This document shows, piece after piece, positions 33,456 to 42,321 of a stretch of DNA of 64,000 nt. Every line of letters starts with the position of its first letter. The stretch's first letter is position 1. Location: the NCBI RefSeq assembly GCF_051857545.1, contig NZ_JBPZHB010000009.1, forward strand, positions 186,001 through 250,000, read 5' to 3'. The stretch comes from Larkinella sp051857545. Lineage in GTDB: Bacteria > Bacteroidota > Bacteroidia > Cytophagales > Spirosomataceae. The position numbers and the translations under genes were made by a program. The notes under the pieces were generated by a model that did no database searches, had not been told where the DNA came from, and saw only the letters and a list, made by a program, of their open reading frames with translations.

Positions 33456-34121
33456 TTATTCAGCCAATATAGACCCGTCGCGTATTGTAAGCTTCCGGTC
33501 AGCCATGTTGGCCAACAAATCGTTATGCGTTACAATCACGAATGTCTGTCCCAACTCATCCCGCAGCCGAAAAAAGAGCTTGTGCAGTTCTTCGGCATTG
33601 TGCGAATCGAGGTTGCCACTGGGTTCGTCGGCAAAAATAATGGCGGGGGTATTGATTAGCGCCCGGGCTACAGCCGTCCGTTGTTGCTCCCCTCCTGATA
33701 ATTGAGACGGTAAATGGTGCTTCCGGTCACTCACTCCCAGAATATTTAATAATTCTTCGGCTCGCTCCCTCACCTTTTTGTCCTCATGCCCAGCAATATA
33801 GCCGGGCAAACAGACATTTTCCAGGGCCGAAAATTCGGCCAGCAGGTTGTGAAACTGGAACACAAAACCAATCCGTTCATTCCGAAACCGGGCCATTTCT
33901 TTTTCATTCAGGCTAAAAACATTTTTTTCAGCCAGCGTTACCTGGCCGGAGTCGGGCCGGTCGAGCGTACCCAGAATGTGGAGAAGCGTACTTTTGCCGG
34001 CTCCGGAAGCGCCGACAATCGAGACAATCTCGCCGGCTTGAATACTCAAATTAATTCCTTTCAAAACGGGCAAATCGCCGTGGGAACGAGTCAGGTCAAC
34101 AGCTTTCAGAAGCGGTTCCAT
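33456..34121 (-). CDS. ABC transporter ATP-binding protein, LolD/MacB-like
   Basis: The 221-residue ATPase has Walker A GASGAGKST, Q-loop FQFHNLLAEFSALENV, signature LSGGEQQR, Walker B IIFADEPSGNLD and the H-loop VTHN. The sequence EPSGNLD and the overall length place it with LolD/FtsE/MacB-type (MacB superfamily) ATPases. LolD drives release of lipoproteins from the inner membrane with LolC/LolE. No permease gene is adjacent, so its partner must lie elsewhere. The start MEPLLKAVDLTRSHG is chosen over an in-frame ATG at 34166. Confidence 0.85.
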   Translation of the reverse strand: MEPLLKAVDLTRSHGDLPVLKGINLSIQAGEIVSIVGASGAGKSTLLHILGTLDRPDSGQVTLAEKNVFSLNEKEMARFRNERIGFVFQFHNLLAEFSALENVCLPGYIAGHEDKKVRERAEELLNILGVSDRKHHLPSQLSGGEQQRTAVARALINTPAIIFADEPSGNLDSHNAEELHKLFFRLRDELGQTFVIVTHNDLLANMADRKLTIRDGSILAE

Positions 34122-34229
34122 AAGAGAATGATTGATGTCAGATTTACCGTTTCTGGTGTAGTGCAACGAAGTTCATATCACATGTAAATTGAAACTCACG
34201 ACCCGAAACTCAGAACTATAACAGATTAA

Positions 34230-34259
34230 TTTGTTAAGTTTACCGCGAAAATAGCTTTT
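34230..34259 (+). promoter_or_regulatory. Candidate promoter of sucC
   Basis: TTTG (34230-34233) is followed after 18 bases by TAGCTTTT (34252-34259), close to the Bacteroidota consensus. The start codon lies 27 bases downstream. Confidence 0.45.
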
Positions 34260-34286
34260 TTTTCACCATTCCTTGTTTCGCTCAAT

Positions 34287-35510
34287 ATGAACATTCACGA
34301 GTACCAGGGTAAAGAGATATTAAAAAACTACGGTGTCCGTGTTCAGGAAGGGATCGTAGCCGAATCACCCGAAAAAGCCGTTGAAGCCGCCAAGCTGATC
34401 ATGGCGCAAACCGGTTCCAAGTTTGTTGTAATTAAATCTCAGATCCATGCCGGCGGTCGCGGGAAAGGCAAAATCCGGGGTTCGGAACAACGCGGAGTTC
34501 AGTTGGCCAAATCCGTCGACGATGTTCGGGATATTTCGAAGAATCTGATCGGTAACGTCCTGATTACGCACCAAACCGGCCCTGAAGGCAAAAAAGTAAA
34601 CAAAGTGCTGGTTGCACAGGATGTTTACTACCCGGGCGCTTCTGAACCGAAAGAATATTACATCGGTATTTTGCTGGACCGGGCAAAGGCCTGCAATGTC
34701 ATCATGGCCAGCACCGAAGGCGGGATGGACATTGAGGAAGTTGCGGAACACACGCCCGAAAAAATCTTCAAGGAGTGGGTTGATCCGGCCATCGGTTTGC
34801 AACCTTTCCAGATCCGGAACATTGCTTTCGCGCTGGGTTTGCAGGGTGAAGCCTTCAAGGAAATGGTGAAATTCATCGGGTCGCTCTACAAAGCGTACAC
34901 GGAAACGGATTCGTCCATGTTTGAAATCAACCCGGTTTTGAAAACGTCTGACAACAAAATTCTGGCCGTTGATGCGAAAGTCAATCTGGATGACAATGCA
35001 CTGTATCGTCACCCCGATCTGATCCACCTTCGCGACATCACAGAAGAAGATCCGCTGGAAGTCGAAGCCACGGCCAATGACTTGAACTACGTCAAACTGG
35101 ATGGAAACGTAGGCTGTATGGTCAACGGTGCCGGTCTGGCAATGGCGACCATGGACATCATCAAACTGTCAGGTGGTGAACCGGCCAACTTCCTGGACGT
35201 GGGGGGAGGGGCCAATGCCAAGACGGTGGAAGCCGGTTTCCGGATCATCCTGAAAGACCCGAACGTCAAAGCAATTCTGATCAACATCTTCGGCGGTATC
35301 GTTCGTTGCGACCGGGTTGCCACGGGAGTTGTAGAAGCCTACAAAGCCATCGGCGACATTAAAGTGCCGATCATCGTTCGTTTGCAAGGTACGAATGCGG
35401 AAGAAGGCGCGCGGATCATCGACGAATCCGGCCTGAAAGTGTTCTCAGCCGTTCAGTTGAAAGATGCAGCGGCACGGGTGAAGCAGGTACTGGAAGATAT
35501 GGGTGAGTAA
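34287..35510 (+). CDS. sucC: Succinyl-CoA synthetase (ADP/GDP-forming) subunit beta
   Basis: The 407-residue protein starts MNIHEYQGKEILKNYGV, the ATP-grasp N-terminus of SucC, and has the nucleotide-binding IKSQIHAGGRGKGKI segment (about 49-63) and the CoA-ligase domain end (GGIVRCDRVATGVVEAYK). With SucD it makes succinate and ATP or GTP from succinyl-CoA in the TCA cycle. Length is about 10-20 residues more than E. coli SucC, due to a small insertion near residues 85-105. No sucD is adjacent, so the two subunits are encoded apart, common in Bacteroidota. Confidence 0.95.
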   Translation: MNIHEYQGKEILKNYGVRVQEGIVAESPEKAVEAAKLIMAQTGSKFVVIKSQIHAGGRGKGKIRGSEQRGVQLAKSVDDVRDISKNLIGNVLITHQTGPEGKKVNKVLVAQDVYYPGASEPKEYYIGILLDRAKACNVIMASTEGGMDIEEVAEHTPEKIFKEWVDPAIGLQPFQIRNIAFALGLQGEAFKEMVKFIGSLYKAYTETDSSMFEINPVLKTSDNKILAVDAKVNLDDNALYRHPDLIHLRDITEEDPLEVEATANDLNYVKLDGNVGCMVNGAGLAMATMDIIKLSGGEPANFLDVGGGANAKTVEAGFRIILKDPNVKAILINIFGGIVRCDRVATGVVEAYKAIGDIKVPIIVRLQGTNAEEGARIIDESGLKVFSAVQLKDAAARVKQVLEDMGE

Positions 35511-35515
35511 ATAAG

Positions 35516-35610
35516 TTTCGCGGAGTTGAGCGGAGAAAAAAAAGAGTTAAGCGAAGAAGAATAAATTTCTCTGCTTAACTCTTTTTTTTTCTCCGCTCAA
35601 CTCCGCGAAA
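35516..35610. repeat. Long inverted repeat between sucC and M48 gene
   Basis: Left arm TTTCGCGGAGTTGAGCGGAG plus an A tract and AGAGTTAAGC (35516-35552) pairs with 35573-35610. The only difference is one extra T in the right-hand T tract. About 37 bp arms around a 20-base loop. It lies between convergent genes. Confidence 0.88.
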
Positions 35611-35619
35611 AAAACCTCT

Positions 35620-36438
35620 TTATCTTTTGTAATACTTCATCGCGTCGGGCATTTGTTTTTCCAGATCACGAATCCGGCGCTCGTCAGATGGGTGGGTAGA
35701 CAGGAATTCAGGCGGTTTTTGACCCGATCCGGCTTTCGCCATCCGACCCCAGAAATTGACGGCTTCCTGCGGATTGTAGCCCGCCATCGCCATAAAAATC
35801 AGCCCCAGTTTGTCGGCTTCGGATTCCTGCGCACGGCTGTGGGGCAGCGCACGGCCTACCTGATACGCAATCGGTAAGCCCGCTCCAACGGCCTGCAACA
35901 ACAGCGCGTTGGTTTGGCTCCGCTGGTTCTGCGAAAGCGAGCCCAGCACCAACTGTCCACCCTGCATCAGACCATTCGCCAGCAAGCCTTCACTCATACG
36001 TTCGTTCCCGTGTTCGGCAATGGCGTGTGATACTTCATGGCCCATCACAGCGGCAACACCGGCTTCATTCTGGGTAAATTTCAGGATACCGGTGTAGAAG
36101 GCCACCTTCCCGCCCGGCATACACCAGGCATTCACCTGCGGACTTTCAATGAGGTTAAATTCCCACTGGAAGCCCTGAAGGCGGTCGCTGAGGTTGTTGG
36201 CGGCCATATACGACTCAACGGATTTTTGAATCCGGCTACCTACCCGTTTGATCATATCTTCCTGCCCACCGGAACGAACCACTCTACTGGTATCCAGCAC
36301 TTCTTTATAGTTTGTAAAACTCAGCGGCAACATCTGCGCATTGGGAATTAATACCAGTTGATTCCGGCCCGTAAGCGGAACTTTCTGACAGGCAATGACG
36401 AGGCCAAGCAGTAACATGGCCATTATCGCTCTTTTCAT
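35620..36438 (-). CDS. M48-family metallopeptidase lipoprotein
   Basis: The 272-residue protein has a lipoprotein signal ending in VIAC (Cys17) and a peptidase M48 domain with the zinc site GHEVSHAIAEHG (HExxH) and the third ligand in ESEADKLG. It resembles the exported Oma1/LoiP/BepA-like branch that cleaves or guards outer-membrane proteins in the periplasm. It has no TPR tail, so it is LoiP/YcaL-like rather than BepA-like. The start MKRAIMAMLLLG is chosen; an ATG at 36474 would add 12 polar residues before the signal. It ends beside a long inverted repeat. Confidence 0.9.
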   Translation of the reverse strand: MKRAIMAMLLLGLVIACQKVPLTGRNQLVLIPNAQMLPLSFTNYKEVLDTSRVVRSGGQEDMIKRVGSRIQKSVESYMAANNLSDRLQGFQWEFNLIESPQVNAWCMPGGKVAFYTGILKFTQNEAGVAAVMGHEVSHAIAEHGNERMSEGLLANGLMQGGQLVLGSLSQNQRSQTNALLLQAVGAGLPIAYQVGRALPHSRAQESEADKLGLIFMAMAGYNPQEAVNFWGRMAKAGSGQKPPEFLSTHPSDERRIRDLEKQMPDAMKYYKR

Positions 36439-36587
36439 GGTTGAAATATGATAGTGTTTATATTGAGACGTCAAAACTACCTATTAGAGACTGTTGAGGG
36501 CCTCACTTTGTTCATTTTTTTTGATAAGCTTGCGGTTGAGCCGTCTTTCCTGTTTAGATTTGTGCCAGCAGAAAAAGTTTAAAGCGC

Positions 36588-37199
36588 ATGAAAATCATTG
36601 CCGTCGGGCGGAATTACGCCGAACACATCAAGGAGCTCAACAACGAACAACCCGAAGATCCGGTTATTTTCACCAAACCCGAGACGGCTATTCTGCGCCC
36701 CGGTGACCCGTTTTTTTATCCCGATTTTTCCACCGACGTTCACTACGAAGTGGAGATTCTGGTTCGGATTAGCCGGACGGGAAAAAACATCGAGCAGAAG
36801 TTTGCACACCGGTATTACGATGAAATCGGAATCGGGGTCGATTTCACAGCGCGCGATCTGCAATCGAAACTGAAAGCCAAAGGTTTACCCTGGGATTTGG
36901 CCAAAGGCTTCAACGGTTCGGCGCCCATGTCGACGTTTGTACCCAAAACGGATTTCCCGGATTTGCACAACCTGAATTTTCGGCTCGACGTCAACGGCGA
37001 AACCCGGCAGGCGGGCAATACGTCGATGATGTTGTTCCAGATTGATTACCTGATTTCCTTCGTTTCAACTTACTTCATGTTACTCCAGGGCGACATCCTT
37101 TTCACCGGAACCCCGAAAGGCGTTGGCCCCGTACACATCGGCGACAAACTGACGGCTTATATCGAAGACCGGAAAATGCTAGAATTTGATGTCAAATAG
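36588..37199 (+). CDS. Fumarylacetoacetate hydrolase family protein
   Basis: The 203-residue protein is the single-domain FAH type. It has KIIAVGRNYAEHIKELNNE at its start, then FTKPETAI and the metal ligands E-x-E in DVHYEVEILVRI (about 48-59). The C-terminal part GDILFTGTPKGVGPVHIGD is typical. Relatives are acylpyruvate hydrolases and oxaloacetate tautomerase/decarboxylases (FAHD1-like), which cleave or isomerise beta-keto acids with Mg2+. The stop codon overlaps a possible GTG start of the M23 gene, so the two are probably co-transcribed. Confidence 0.9.
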   Translation: MKIIAVGRNYAEHIKELNNEQPEDPVIFTKPETAILRPGDPFFYPDFSTDVHYEVEILVRISRTGKNIEQKFAHRYYDEIGIGVDFTARDLQSKLKAKGLPWDLAKGFNGSAPMSTFVPKTDFPDLHNLNFRLDVNGETRQAGNTSMMLFQIDYLISFVSTYFMLLQGDILFTGTPKGVGPVHIGDKLTAYIEDRKMLEFDVK

Positions 37200-37222
37200 T
37201 GAATCGCCAAGGCCGAGGGATT

Positions 37223-39214
37223 ATGGTAGAAATAGTGAGAAGTAAGCTGGTGCAATGGTTCCTTTCCGTCATTTTTCTGTTTGTTTACGCAGCAGGTTGG
37301 AGTCAAATTCGAGATAAACACATTCTGAAGGCCGTTCAACCCGGTTATTTTCTGTTTCCCATCATGCCCGGTGAAGCCAATTCGCTTTCGGGTGGTTTAG
37401 GCGATCTTCGCCCTAATCACTTTCATGCCGGCATCGACATCCGGACGGCCCAACGCGAAGGCCTGGAGGTGTATGCAGCCGCCGATGGTTACATCTCGCG
37501 GATTGCGGTTTTTACCGGCGGGTACGGCCACGTCATCTTTATCAAACACCCCAACGGCCTGACCACGGTTTATGGGCATTTGAAAACCTTAAACGATACG
37601 CTCGCTCAGTTTCTGCGGGCCGGGCAATACAAAAAGCAGTCGTTTGAGATCGATCTGCGCCCGGAACCGAACCAGTTTCCGGTGAAAAAAGGTGAAATCA
37701 TTGCCTTATCGGGGAATACCGGCGGCTCCGGCGGGCCGCACTTACACTTTGAAATCCGTGACGACAAAAACAACCTGCTAAACCCCTTGCTGTTTGGTTT
37801 TCAGGAAATTGAAGACGAACTACCGCCTTTTTTTGAACGGATTGCGCTCCAGCCTTTAACCCCGTCGTCCCGCGTGAACGGACAAGCGGGTCGGCTAGCC
37901 CTCACTCCCATCCGTCGACCCAACGGCGATTGGGTGTTGACGCAACCGATTTCGGCGTCCGGTCTGCTGGGCCTGGAAGTGCTGGCGCACGACCGCACGT
38001 CGGGCTCACCCTTCAAAAACGGATTGACCTGCATTGAAATTCAGTTGGATAACCGGGAAGTATTCGCCTACAACATGAATAACTTCCCGAACGAGGAAAC
38101 CCGGCTGATCAACCTGCATATGAACTACGGTATCGAGCAGTTGACGGGCCAGCGTTTTCACCGCTGTTACATCGCGGATGGCAATACGCTGGATTTGTAC
38201 CGGTTTGATCAGACACGCGGCAAATTACCGCTATTTGACGGTCAACCTCATGAAGTAACCATAACGTTATACGACTGCACCCAGCATACAACCACACTCC
38301 GGTTTACGGTCAATCCCGAAGCCGAAAATTCGGCCATTGGCAAACTGACCCCGAGCAAATTACCCACCGCGCTGTTCAGTTCGGTGGAAGAAAATACCCT
38401 GATCATTCGGGCGCGGAATTTTCCAACGGCGACGGCTCCGACGGCTCAGGTATACCTGAGCGGTGCCACGCTGGAACTCCCCTCGCAGTATGTCCGGGCC
38501 AATGAAGCGTACTACGTCATTGATTTACAGAAACATCTGCCGGATTCTGTTCAGATTGGCAAAACCGTACTGCCCCTGAATTTTAAAAAACGGATTCTTC
38601 CAGGACAAGCCAGTACTTACACGGATTCGGCAATTACCGTTACCTTCCCGTCCGAAAGTTTGTACGACACCCTTCATCTGGCGGTTTCGCATGGCGGTAA
38701 CCGGGTGTCGATCAACCAGGGAACGATTCCGTTGAAGGATTTTTTCGAGGTCAGTTTTCTGCCGACCGAACCGCTGGAAAATTCCGGAAAAACCCACATG
38801 TATCTCGTGAACGGGAACCGCAAGTCGTACGTCGGCGGTTTCTGGAAAGACAACCGGTTCATTTTCAAGGCCCGCCAGTTTGGTACCTTTCAATTGTTGA
38901 CGGATCTAAAACCCCCGGTCGTAAAGATTTTACGCAAAGATTACAACGCGATTGTCGCCACGGTCAAGGACGATTTATCGGGGCTGGACACCATCCGGGC
39001 GTTGGTAAACGGCGAATGGATTCTGATGCAATACGACTATAAACGAGCGTTGATCTGGTCCGACAAGTTCGACCCGACCAAGCCGTTTGAAGGCACGCTG
39101 GTGCTGGAAGTGACGGACCGGGCGGGCAATCTGACGACTGTAACGGCCCAACTTCCACCGGCCCCCCGACCAATGGTGGTGGATTCAGCGGCTGTGTTGG
39201 AGAAGGAAAATTAG
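37223..39214 (+). CDS. Exported M23-family (LytM) metallopeptidase
   Basis: The protein has 663 residues with an N-terminal signal segment (WFLSVIFLFVYAAGWSQ). The LytM zinc site is complete: HFHAGID (His68, Asp72) and HLHFE (His173, His175). This peptidase domain is N-terminal, followed by about 470 residues of beta-rich Ig-like material with no further catalytic motif. Family enzymes cut peptide cross-links in peptidoglycan in the periplasm. A GTG at 37199, overlapping the preceding stop, would add eight residues; the ATG at 37223 is preferred because it leads directly into the signal peptide. Confidence 0.9.
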   Translation: MVEIVRSKLVQWFLSVIFLFVYAAGWSQIRDKHILKAVQPGYFLFPIMPGEANSLSGGLGDLRPNHFHAGIDIRTAQREGLEVYAAADGYISRIAVFTGGYGHVIFIKHPNGLTTVYGHLKTLNDTLAQFLRAGQYKKQSFEIDLRPEPNQFPVKKGEIIALSGNTGGSGGPHLHFEIRDDKNNLLNPLLFGFQEIEDELPPFFERIALQPLTPSSRVNGQAGRLALTPIRRPNGDWVLTQPISASGLLGLEVLAHDRTSGSPFKNGLTCIEIQLDNREVFAYNMNNFPNEETRLINLHMNYGIEQLTGQRFHRCYIADGNTLDLYRFDQTRGKLPLFDGQPHEVTITLYDCTQHTTTLRFTVNPEAENSAIGKLTPSKLPTALFSSVEENTLIIRARNFPTATAPTAQVYLSGATLELPSQYVRANEAYYVIDLQKHLPDSVQIGKTVLPLNFKKRILPGQASTYTDSAITVTFPSESLYDTLHLAVSHGGNRVSINQGTIPLKDFFEVSFLPTEPLENSGKTHMYLVNGNRKSYVGGFWKDNRFIFKARQFGTFQLLTDLKPPVVKILRKDYNAIVATVKDDLSGLDTIRALVNGEWILMQYDYKRALIWSDKFDPTKPFEGTLVLEVTDRAGNLTTVTAQLPPAPRPMVVDSAAVLEKEN

Positions 39215-39280
39215 GGTTTGGCAGACAATGTGCATTTTTTGCCGTTACTTGCCAATCCGAAGACTGTAAACCTAAAAACT

Positions 39281-39730
39281 ATGGCTCTCCAAATCGGCGA
39301 CGCGGCACCCGACTTCGAAACCCGCGATCAGAATGGCAACCCCGTCCGTCTGTCGGATTTCCGGGGCAAAAAAGTCGTTCTGTATTTTTATCCCAAAGAC
39401 GACACGCCCGGTTGTACGGCGGAAGCCTGCAACCTCCGCGACAATTACCATTACCTGTTGAAAGCCGGTTATGAAGTGCTTGGTGTGAGTGTCGATGATG
39501 AAAAGTCGCACCAGAAGTTTATCAAAAAGCACAACCTGCCGTTTGCACTGCTGGCCGATACCGATCAAAAACTGGTGACGGCTTATGACGTCTGGCACGA
39601 AAAATCGATGTATGGCCGCAAATTCATGGGCATCGTCCGGACTACTTTCGTGATCGACGAAAACGGGATGATTTCGGACATCATTACCAAAGTCGATAAC
39701 GAGAATCACACCGAGCAGATTTTAAAATAG
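39281..39730 (+). CDS. bcp: Thioredoxin-dependent peroxiredoxin, Bcp/PrxQ type
   Basis: The 149-residue protein has the PrxQ site DTPGCTAEAC with peroxidatic Cys45 and resolving Cys50, five residues apart as in E. coli BCP. It reduces H2O2 and organic hydroperoxides in the cytoplasm with thioredoxin. The start MALQIGDAAPDF is the family start; an ATG at 39218 would add 21 non-conserved residues. It follows the M23 gene by 66 bases. Confidence 0.95.
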   Translation: MALQIGDAAPDFETRDQNGNPVRLSDFRGKKVVLYFYPKDDTPGCTAEACNLRDNYHYLLKAGYEVLGVSVDDEKSHQKFIKKHNLPFALLADTDQKLVTAYDVWHEKSMYGRKFMGIVRTTFVIDENGMISDIITKVDNENHTEQILK

Positions 39731-39742
39731 AAGTGAGACTAT

Positions 39743-39785
39743 AGACAAGAGAGTAGAGACTTTCACTGTCTTTATTCTCTTGTCT
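39743..39785. repeat. Short imperfect inverted repeat after bcp
   Basis: AGACAAGAGA (39743-39752) pairs with TCTCTTGTCT (39776-39785), with further pairing of GAGAC/GTCT inside. It separates bcp from the transketolase operon and is of the same short-word style as the other repeats in the window. Confidence 0.6.
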
Positions 39786-39803
39786 CAACTCTTTTACCTG
39801 AAC

Positions 39804-40661
39804 ATGGAAATCGAACAATTACAACACATTGCCACGCAGGTCCGGCGCGATATTGTCCGGATGGTACACGCTGTCAATTCCGGTCACCCGGGTGGTTCGC
39901 TGGGCTGCACCGATCTTTTGGTCGCCCTGTATTTCGACGTCATGCGCCTGAAACGCGACGAGCAGGGCGCGGCAATTTTTGACATGAATGCCACCGACGA
40001 AGACGTTTTTTTCCTGTCGAATGGCCACATCTCCCCGGTTTTTTACAGCGTTCTGGCGCGGTCGGGTTACTTCCCGGTTTCGGAACTGGCCACGTTCCGC
40101 AAGCTGGACAGCCGCTTGCAGGGACACCCGGCCACGGCGGAGCACCTGCCTGGCATTCGGATCGCGTCCGGTTCACTGGGTCAGGGTTTGTCGGTGGCCT
40201 GCGGGGCGGCTTTTGCCAAACGGCTGAACGGCGACGACAAACACGTGTATGTGCTGATGGGCGATGGGGAGCAGCAGGAAGGCCAGGTTTGGGAAGCCGC
40301 TACGTTTGCGCCCCACCACAAACTCGGCAACCTGACGGCCATCATCGACTTCAATGGACAGCAAATCGACGGGCCGACCAAGCTGGTGATGGACAACCGG
40401 GATCTGGGTGCCAAATACCGGGCTTTCGGCTGGAACGTCACTGAGATGAACGGCAATGACATGAGCGACATCATCAAAACCCTAAAAGAGTCGAAGACGG
40501 ATGCTGAAGTGCCGACCCTGATTCTGATGAAAACCGAAATGGGCTACGGTGTCGATTTCATGATGGGAAGCCACAAATGGCACGGTGTTGCGCCCAACGA
40601 CGCGCAACTGGCCACCGCCCTGAACCAACTCGTCATCACGGCAGGATCAGCCGATTATTGA
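39804..40661 (+). CDS. Transketolase, N-terminal subunit
   Basis: The 285-residue protein is the thiamine-diphosphate-binding half of transketolase, as found in split form in many bacteria. It has VNSGHPGGSLGCTDLL (about 26-41), IASGSLGQGLSVACG (about 116-130) and the ThDP motif GDGEQQEGQVWEA...DFNGQ. It must pair with the pyrimidine-binding half, which is encoded at 42318, after a two-gene insert. Transketolase moves two-carbon units in the pentose phosphate pathway. The start MEIEQLQHIATQVRR is chosen over an ATG at 39780. Confidence 0.93.
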   Translation: MEIEQLQHIATQVRRDIVRMVHAVNSGHPGGSLGCTDLLVALYFDVMRLKRDEQGAAIFDMNATDEDVFFLSNGHISPVFYSVLARSGYFPVSELATFRKLDSRLQGHPATAEHLPGIRIASGSLGQGLSVACGAAFAKRLNGDDKHVYVLMGDGEQQEGQVWEAATFAPHHKLGNLTAIIDFNGQQIDGPTKLVMDNRDLGAKYRAFGWNVTEMNGNDMSDIIKTLKESKTDAEVPTLILMKTEMGYGVDFMMGSHKWHGVAPNDAQLATALNQLVITAGSADY

Positions 40662-40663
40662 GC

Positions 40664-41764
40664 ATGAAGATCAAACGCCTGGTCATCGAAAATTTCAAAT
40701 CCATCGAACGGATTGAGCTCATCGAGCCCAATCCGTTCACGGTATTCGTCGGCCCTAATGGGTCGGGGAAATCGAATATTTTTGAGGCTTTGGAGTATGT
40801 GAATTTATCTTCCAAAAGTTTAAGTAATGAGGTTGATGAGTTATTTGGAGGGGATAACGTCTTTTTAAATCGTAATTTAAGAAAAGATAAAAGACAAATA
40901 GAATTTACATGTCAGTTCGAATCGTTTGAAAGTATTTTTAGAAAAACATATAACAAAGAAACTACATCCTTTATTTCCAATGAGGGATTTAGTAAGTTAG
41001 TTATACCTACTGAAAAAGTTTTTAGCGTTAACAATACACGCGAGAAAGATATACTAATCAGATCAAAAAATTTTCACTATCAATCTGAATATAACAATAA
41101 CTCTTTGAATAGAGAGGAAATTGTAACATTTGATTATATACAATTTTTTGATAAATTCTCAAGAGTTTTTATCTCAAATAGTAGATATGAAAAGCAAATT
41201 AGAGATAGTAGTTTAAGACTTTCATTATCAGCCAACAATTTAGAGAAAGTCCTTCGACGGCTTCTAAACGATCCAATCATTAATGAAGAGTTTCAAAATT
41301 GGTTATCATTATTTATACCAAGTTTCGCAAAAGTAGAAGTACACACTGATGAATTAACTGGAAGTGACAATTTATTGTTTTACGAAGGAAGTTCTACAAA
41401 ACCTTTTACAAAATCTTTAATTTCAGATGGCACATACAACATTCTTTGTCTACTTACTGCTATCTATCAAAGCTATGAGCCTCAATTTCTTTGTATTGAA
41501 GAACCAGAGAACGGTTTGCATCCTCAAGTCTTGATGACTTTGGTTGATTTAATTCGTCAACAATGCAAAGAAAAAGGTCATTATATCTGGCTCAATACGC
41601 ATTCTGAATCACTAGTGCGTATGTTGACTGCGAAGGAGATAATTCTGGTCGATAAGCGAGGTGGAGCTACTCAAATCAAACAGGTTGATGATCGAAATTT
41701 ATATGACATTCCAACTGATGAAGCCTGGTTAACCGGTGCCTTGGGAGGAGGCTTGCCCTGGTGA
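40664..41764 (+). CDS. AAA ATPase (AAA_21/OLD-like), first gene of inserted cassette
   Basis: The 366-residue ATPase starts MKIKRLVIENFKSIERIELI, as RecF/OLD/SMC-type proteins do. It has Walker A GPNGSGKS (30-37), an ABC-type signature SLISDGTYNILCLL (about 251-264), Walker B FLCIEEPENGLHP (275-287) and a following switch/H-loop THSE (312-315). It lies between the two transketolase genes. Base composition is odd: hand counts give about 47% GC at 40681-40800 but 33% at 40801-40860 and 23% at 41101-41160, far below the neighbours. Its GTGA end overlaps the next gene. With the TOPRIM-like partner it resembles known ATPase/nuclease defence pairs; function is inferred. Confidence 0.85.
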   Translation: MKIKRLVIENFKSIERIELIEPNPFTVFVGPNGSGKSNIFEALEYVNLSSKSLSNEVDELFGGDNVFLNRNLRKDKRQIEFTCQFESFESIFRKTYNKETTSFISNEGFSKLVIPTEKVFSVNNTREKDILIRSKNFHYQSEYNNNSLNREEIVTFDYIQFFDKFSRVFISNSRYEKQIRDSSLRLSLSANNLEKVLRRLLNDPIINEEFQNWLSLFIPSFAKVEVHTDELTGSDNLLFYEGSSTKPFTKSLISDGTYNILCLLTAIYQSYEPQFLCIEEPENGLHPQVLMTLVDLIRQQCKEKGHYIWLNTHSESLVRMLTAKEIILVDKRGGATQIKQVDDRNLYDIPTDEAWLTGALGGGLPW

Positions 41765-42321
41765 GAATCGGTATCATTGTCGAAGGTTTTTCTGAGCGAA
41801 TCGTCTTGAAATCGCCAGCTTTTACTGATCTTTTACAACGCAACAGCTTGGAACTAGTCAGTGATGTTGTAAACCTCAAGGGCAAAGGCAATCTTAACAC
41901 GCAACGTATGCAAAGCCAAGTTCAATTGCTTCGTGATTTGGGAGCTGAAACGATTCTTGTTTTGCGTGATTTAGATGACATGCCTTGCATCACATCGGCC
42001 AAGCAGGAAGTTTACCAAGCAGCCGATGTAAAAATTTGTATAGCGGTGAAGGAATTGGAAGCTTGGTTCTTAGCGGATTCGAAAACGCTGTCAAACGTAT
42101 TTCGTACCAATTTTTATTTCGACAAACCCGAAGAAGAAGCAAATCCTTCTTATACGCTTTCACAGTTAAGCTTGAATTATACGAACCGGGGGGCGAGCGA
42201 CAAAAAATTGTTTGCAATGACGATGAACCGAAATGGCTTCTCCATCGAAAATGCCGCCAACCACCCCCATTGCCCGAGTGCGAATTACTTTTTAACTAAA
42301 TTGCAATCGCTTAGACCATGA
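41761..42321 (+). CDS. DUF4276/TOPRIM-like protein, second gene of inserted cassette
   Basis: The 186-residue protein begins at a GTG overlapping the ATPase stop (GTGA). It has the TOPRIM pattern: a strand with IIVEGFSE (Glu8 and Glu12), then ILVLRDLDDMP with Asp70, Asp72 and Asp73 as metal ligands. The segment KELEAWFLAD (97-106) is characteristic of DUF4276-type proteins. TOPRIM domains bind Mg2+ and cut or join nucleic acid. Its stop overlaps the transketolase C-subunit start (ATGA). It is probably the effector nuclease of a two-gene system with the ATPase. Composition is intermediate (43% GC in one counted line). Confidence 0.75.
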   Translation: MRIGIIVEGFSERIVLKSPAFTDLLQRNSLELVSDVVNLKGKGNLNTQRMQSQVQLLRDLGAETILVLRDLDDMPCITSAKQEVYQAADVKICIAVKELEAWFLADSKTLSNVFRTNFYFDKPEEEANPSYTLSQLSLNYTNRGASDKKLFAMTMNRNGFSIENAANHPHCPSANYFLTKLQSLRP

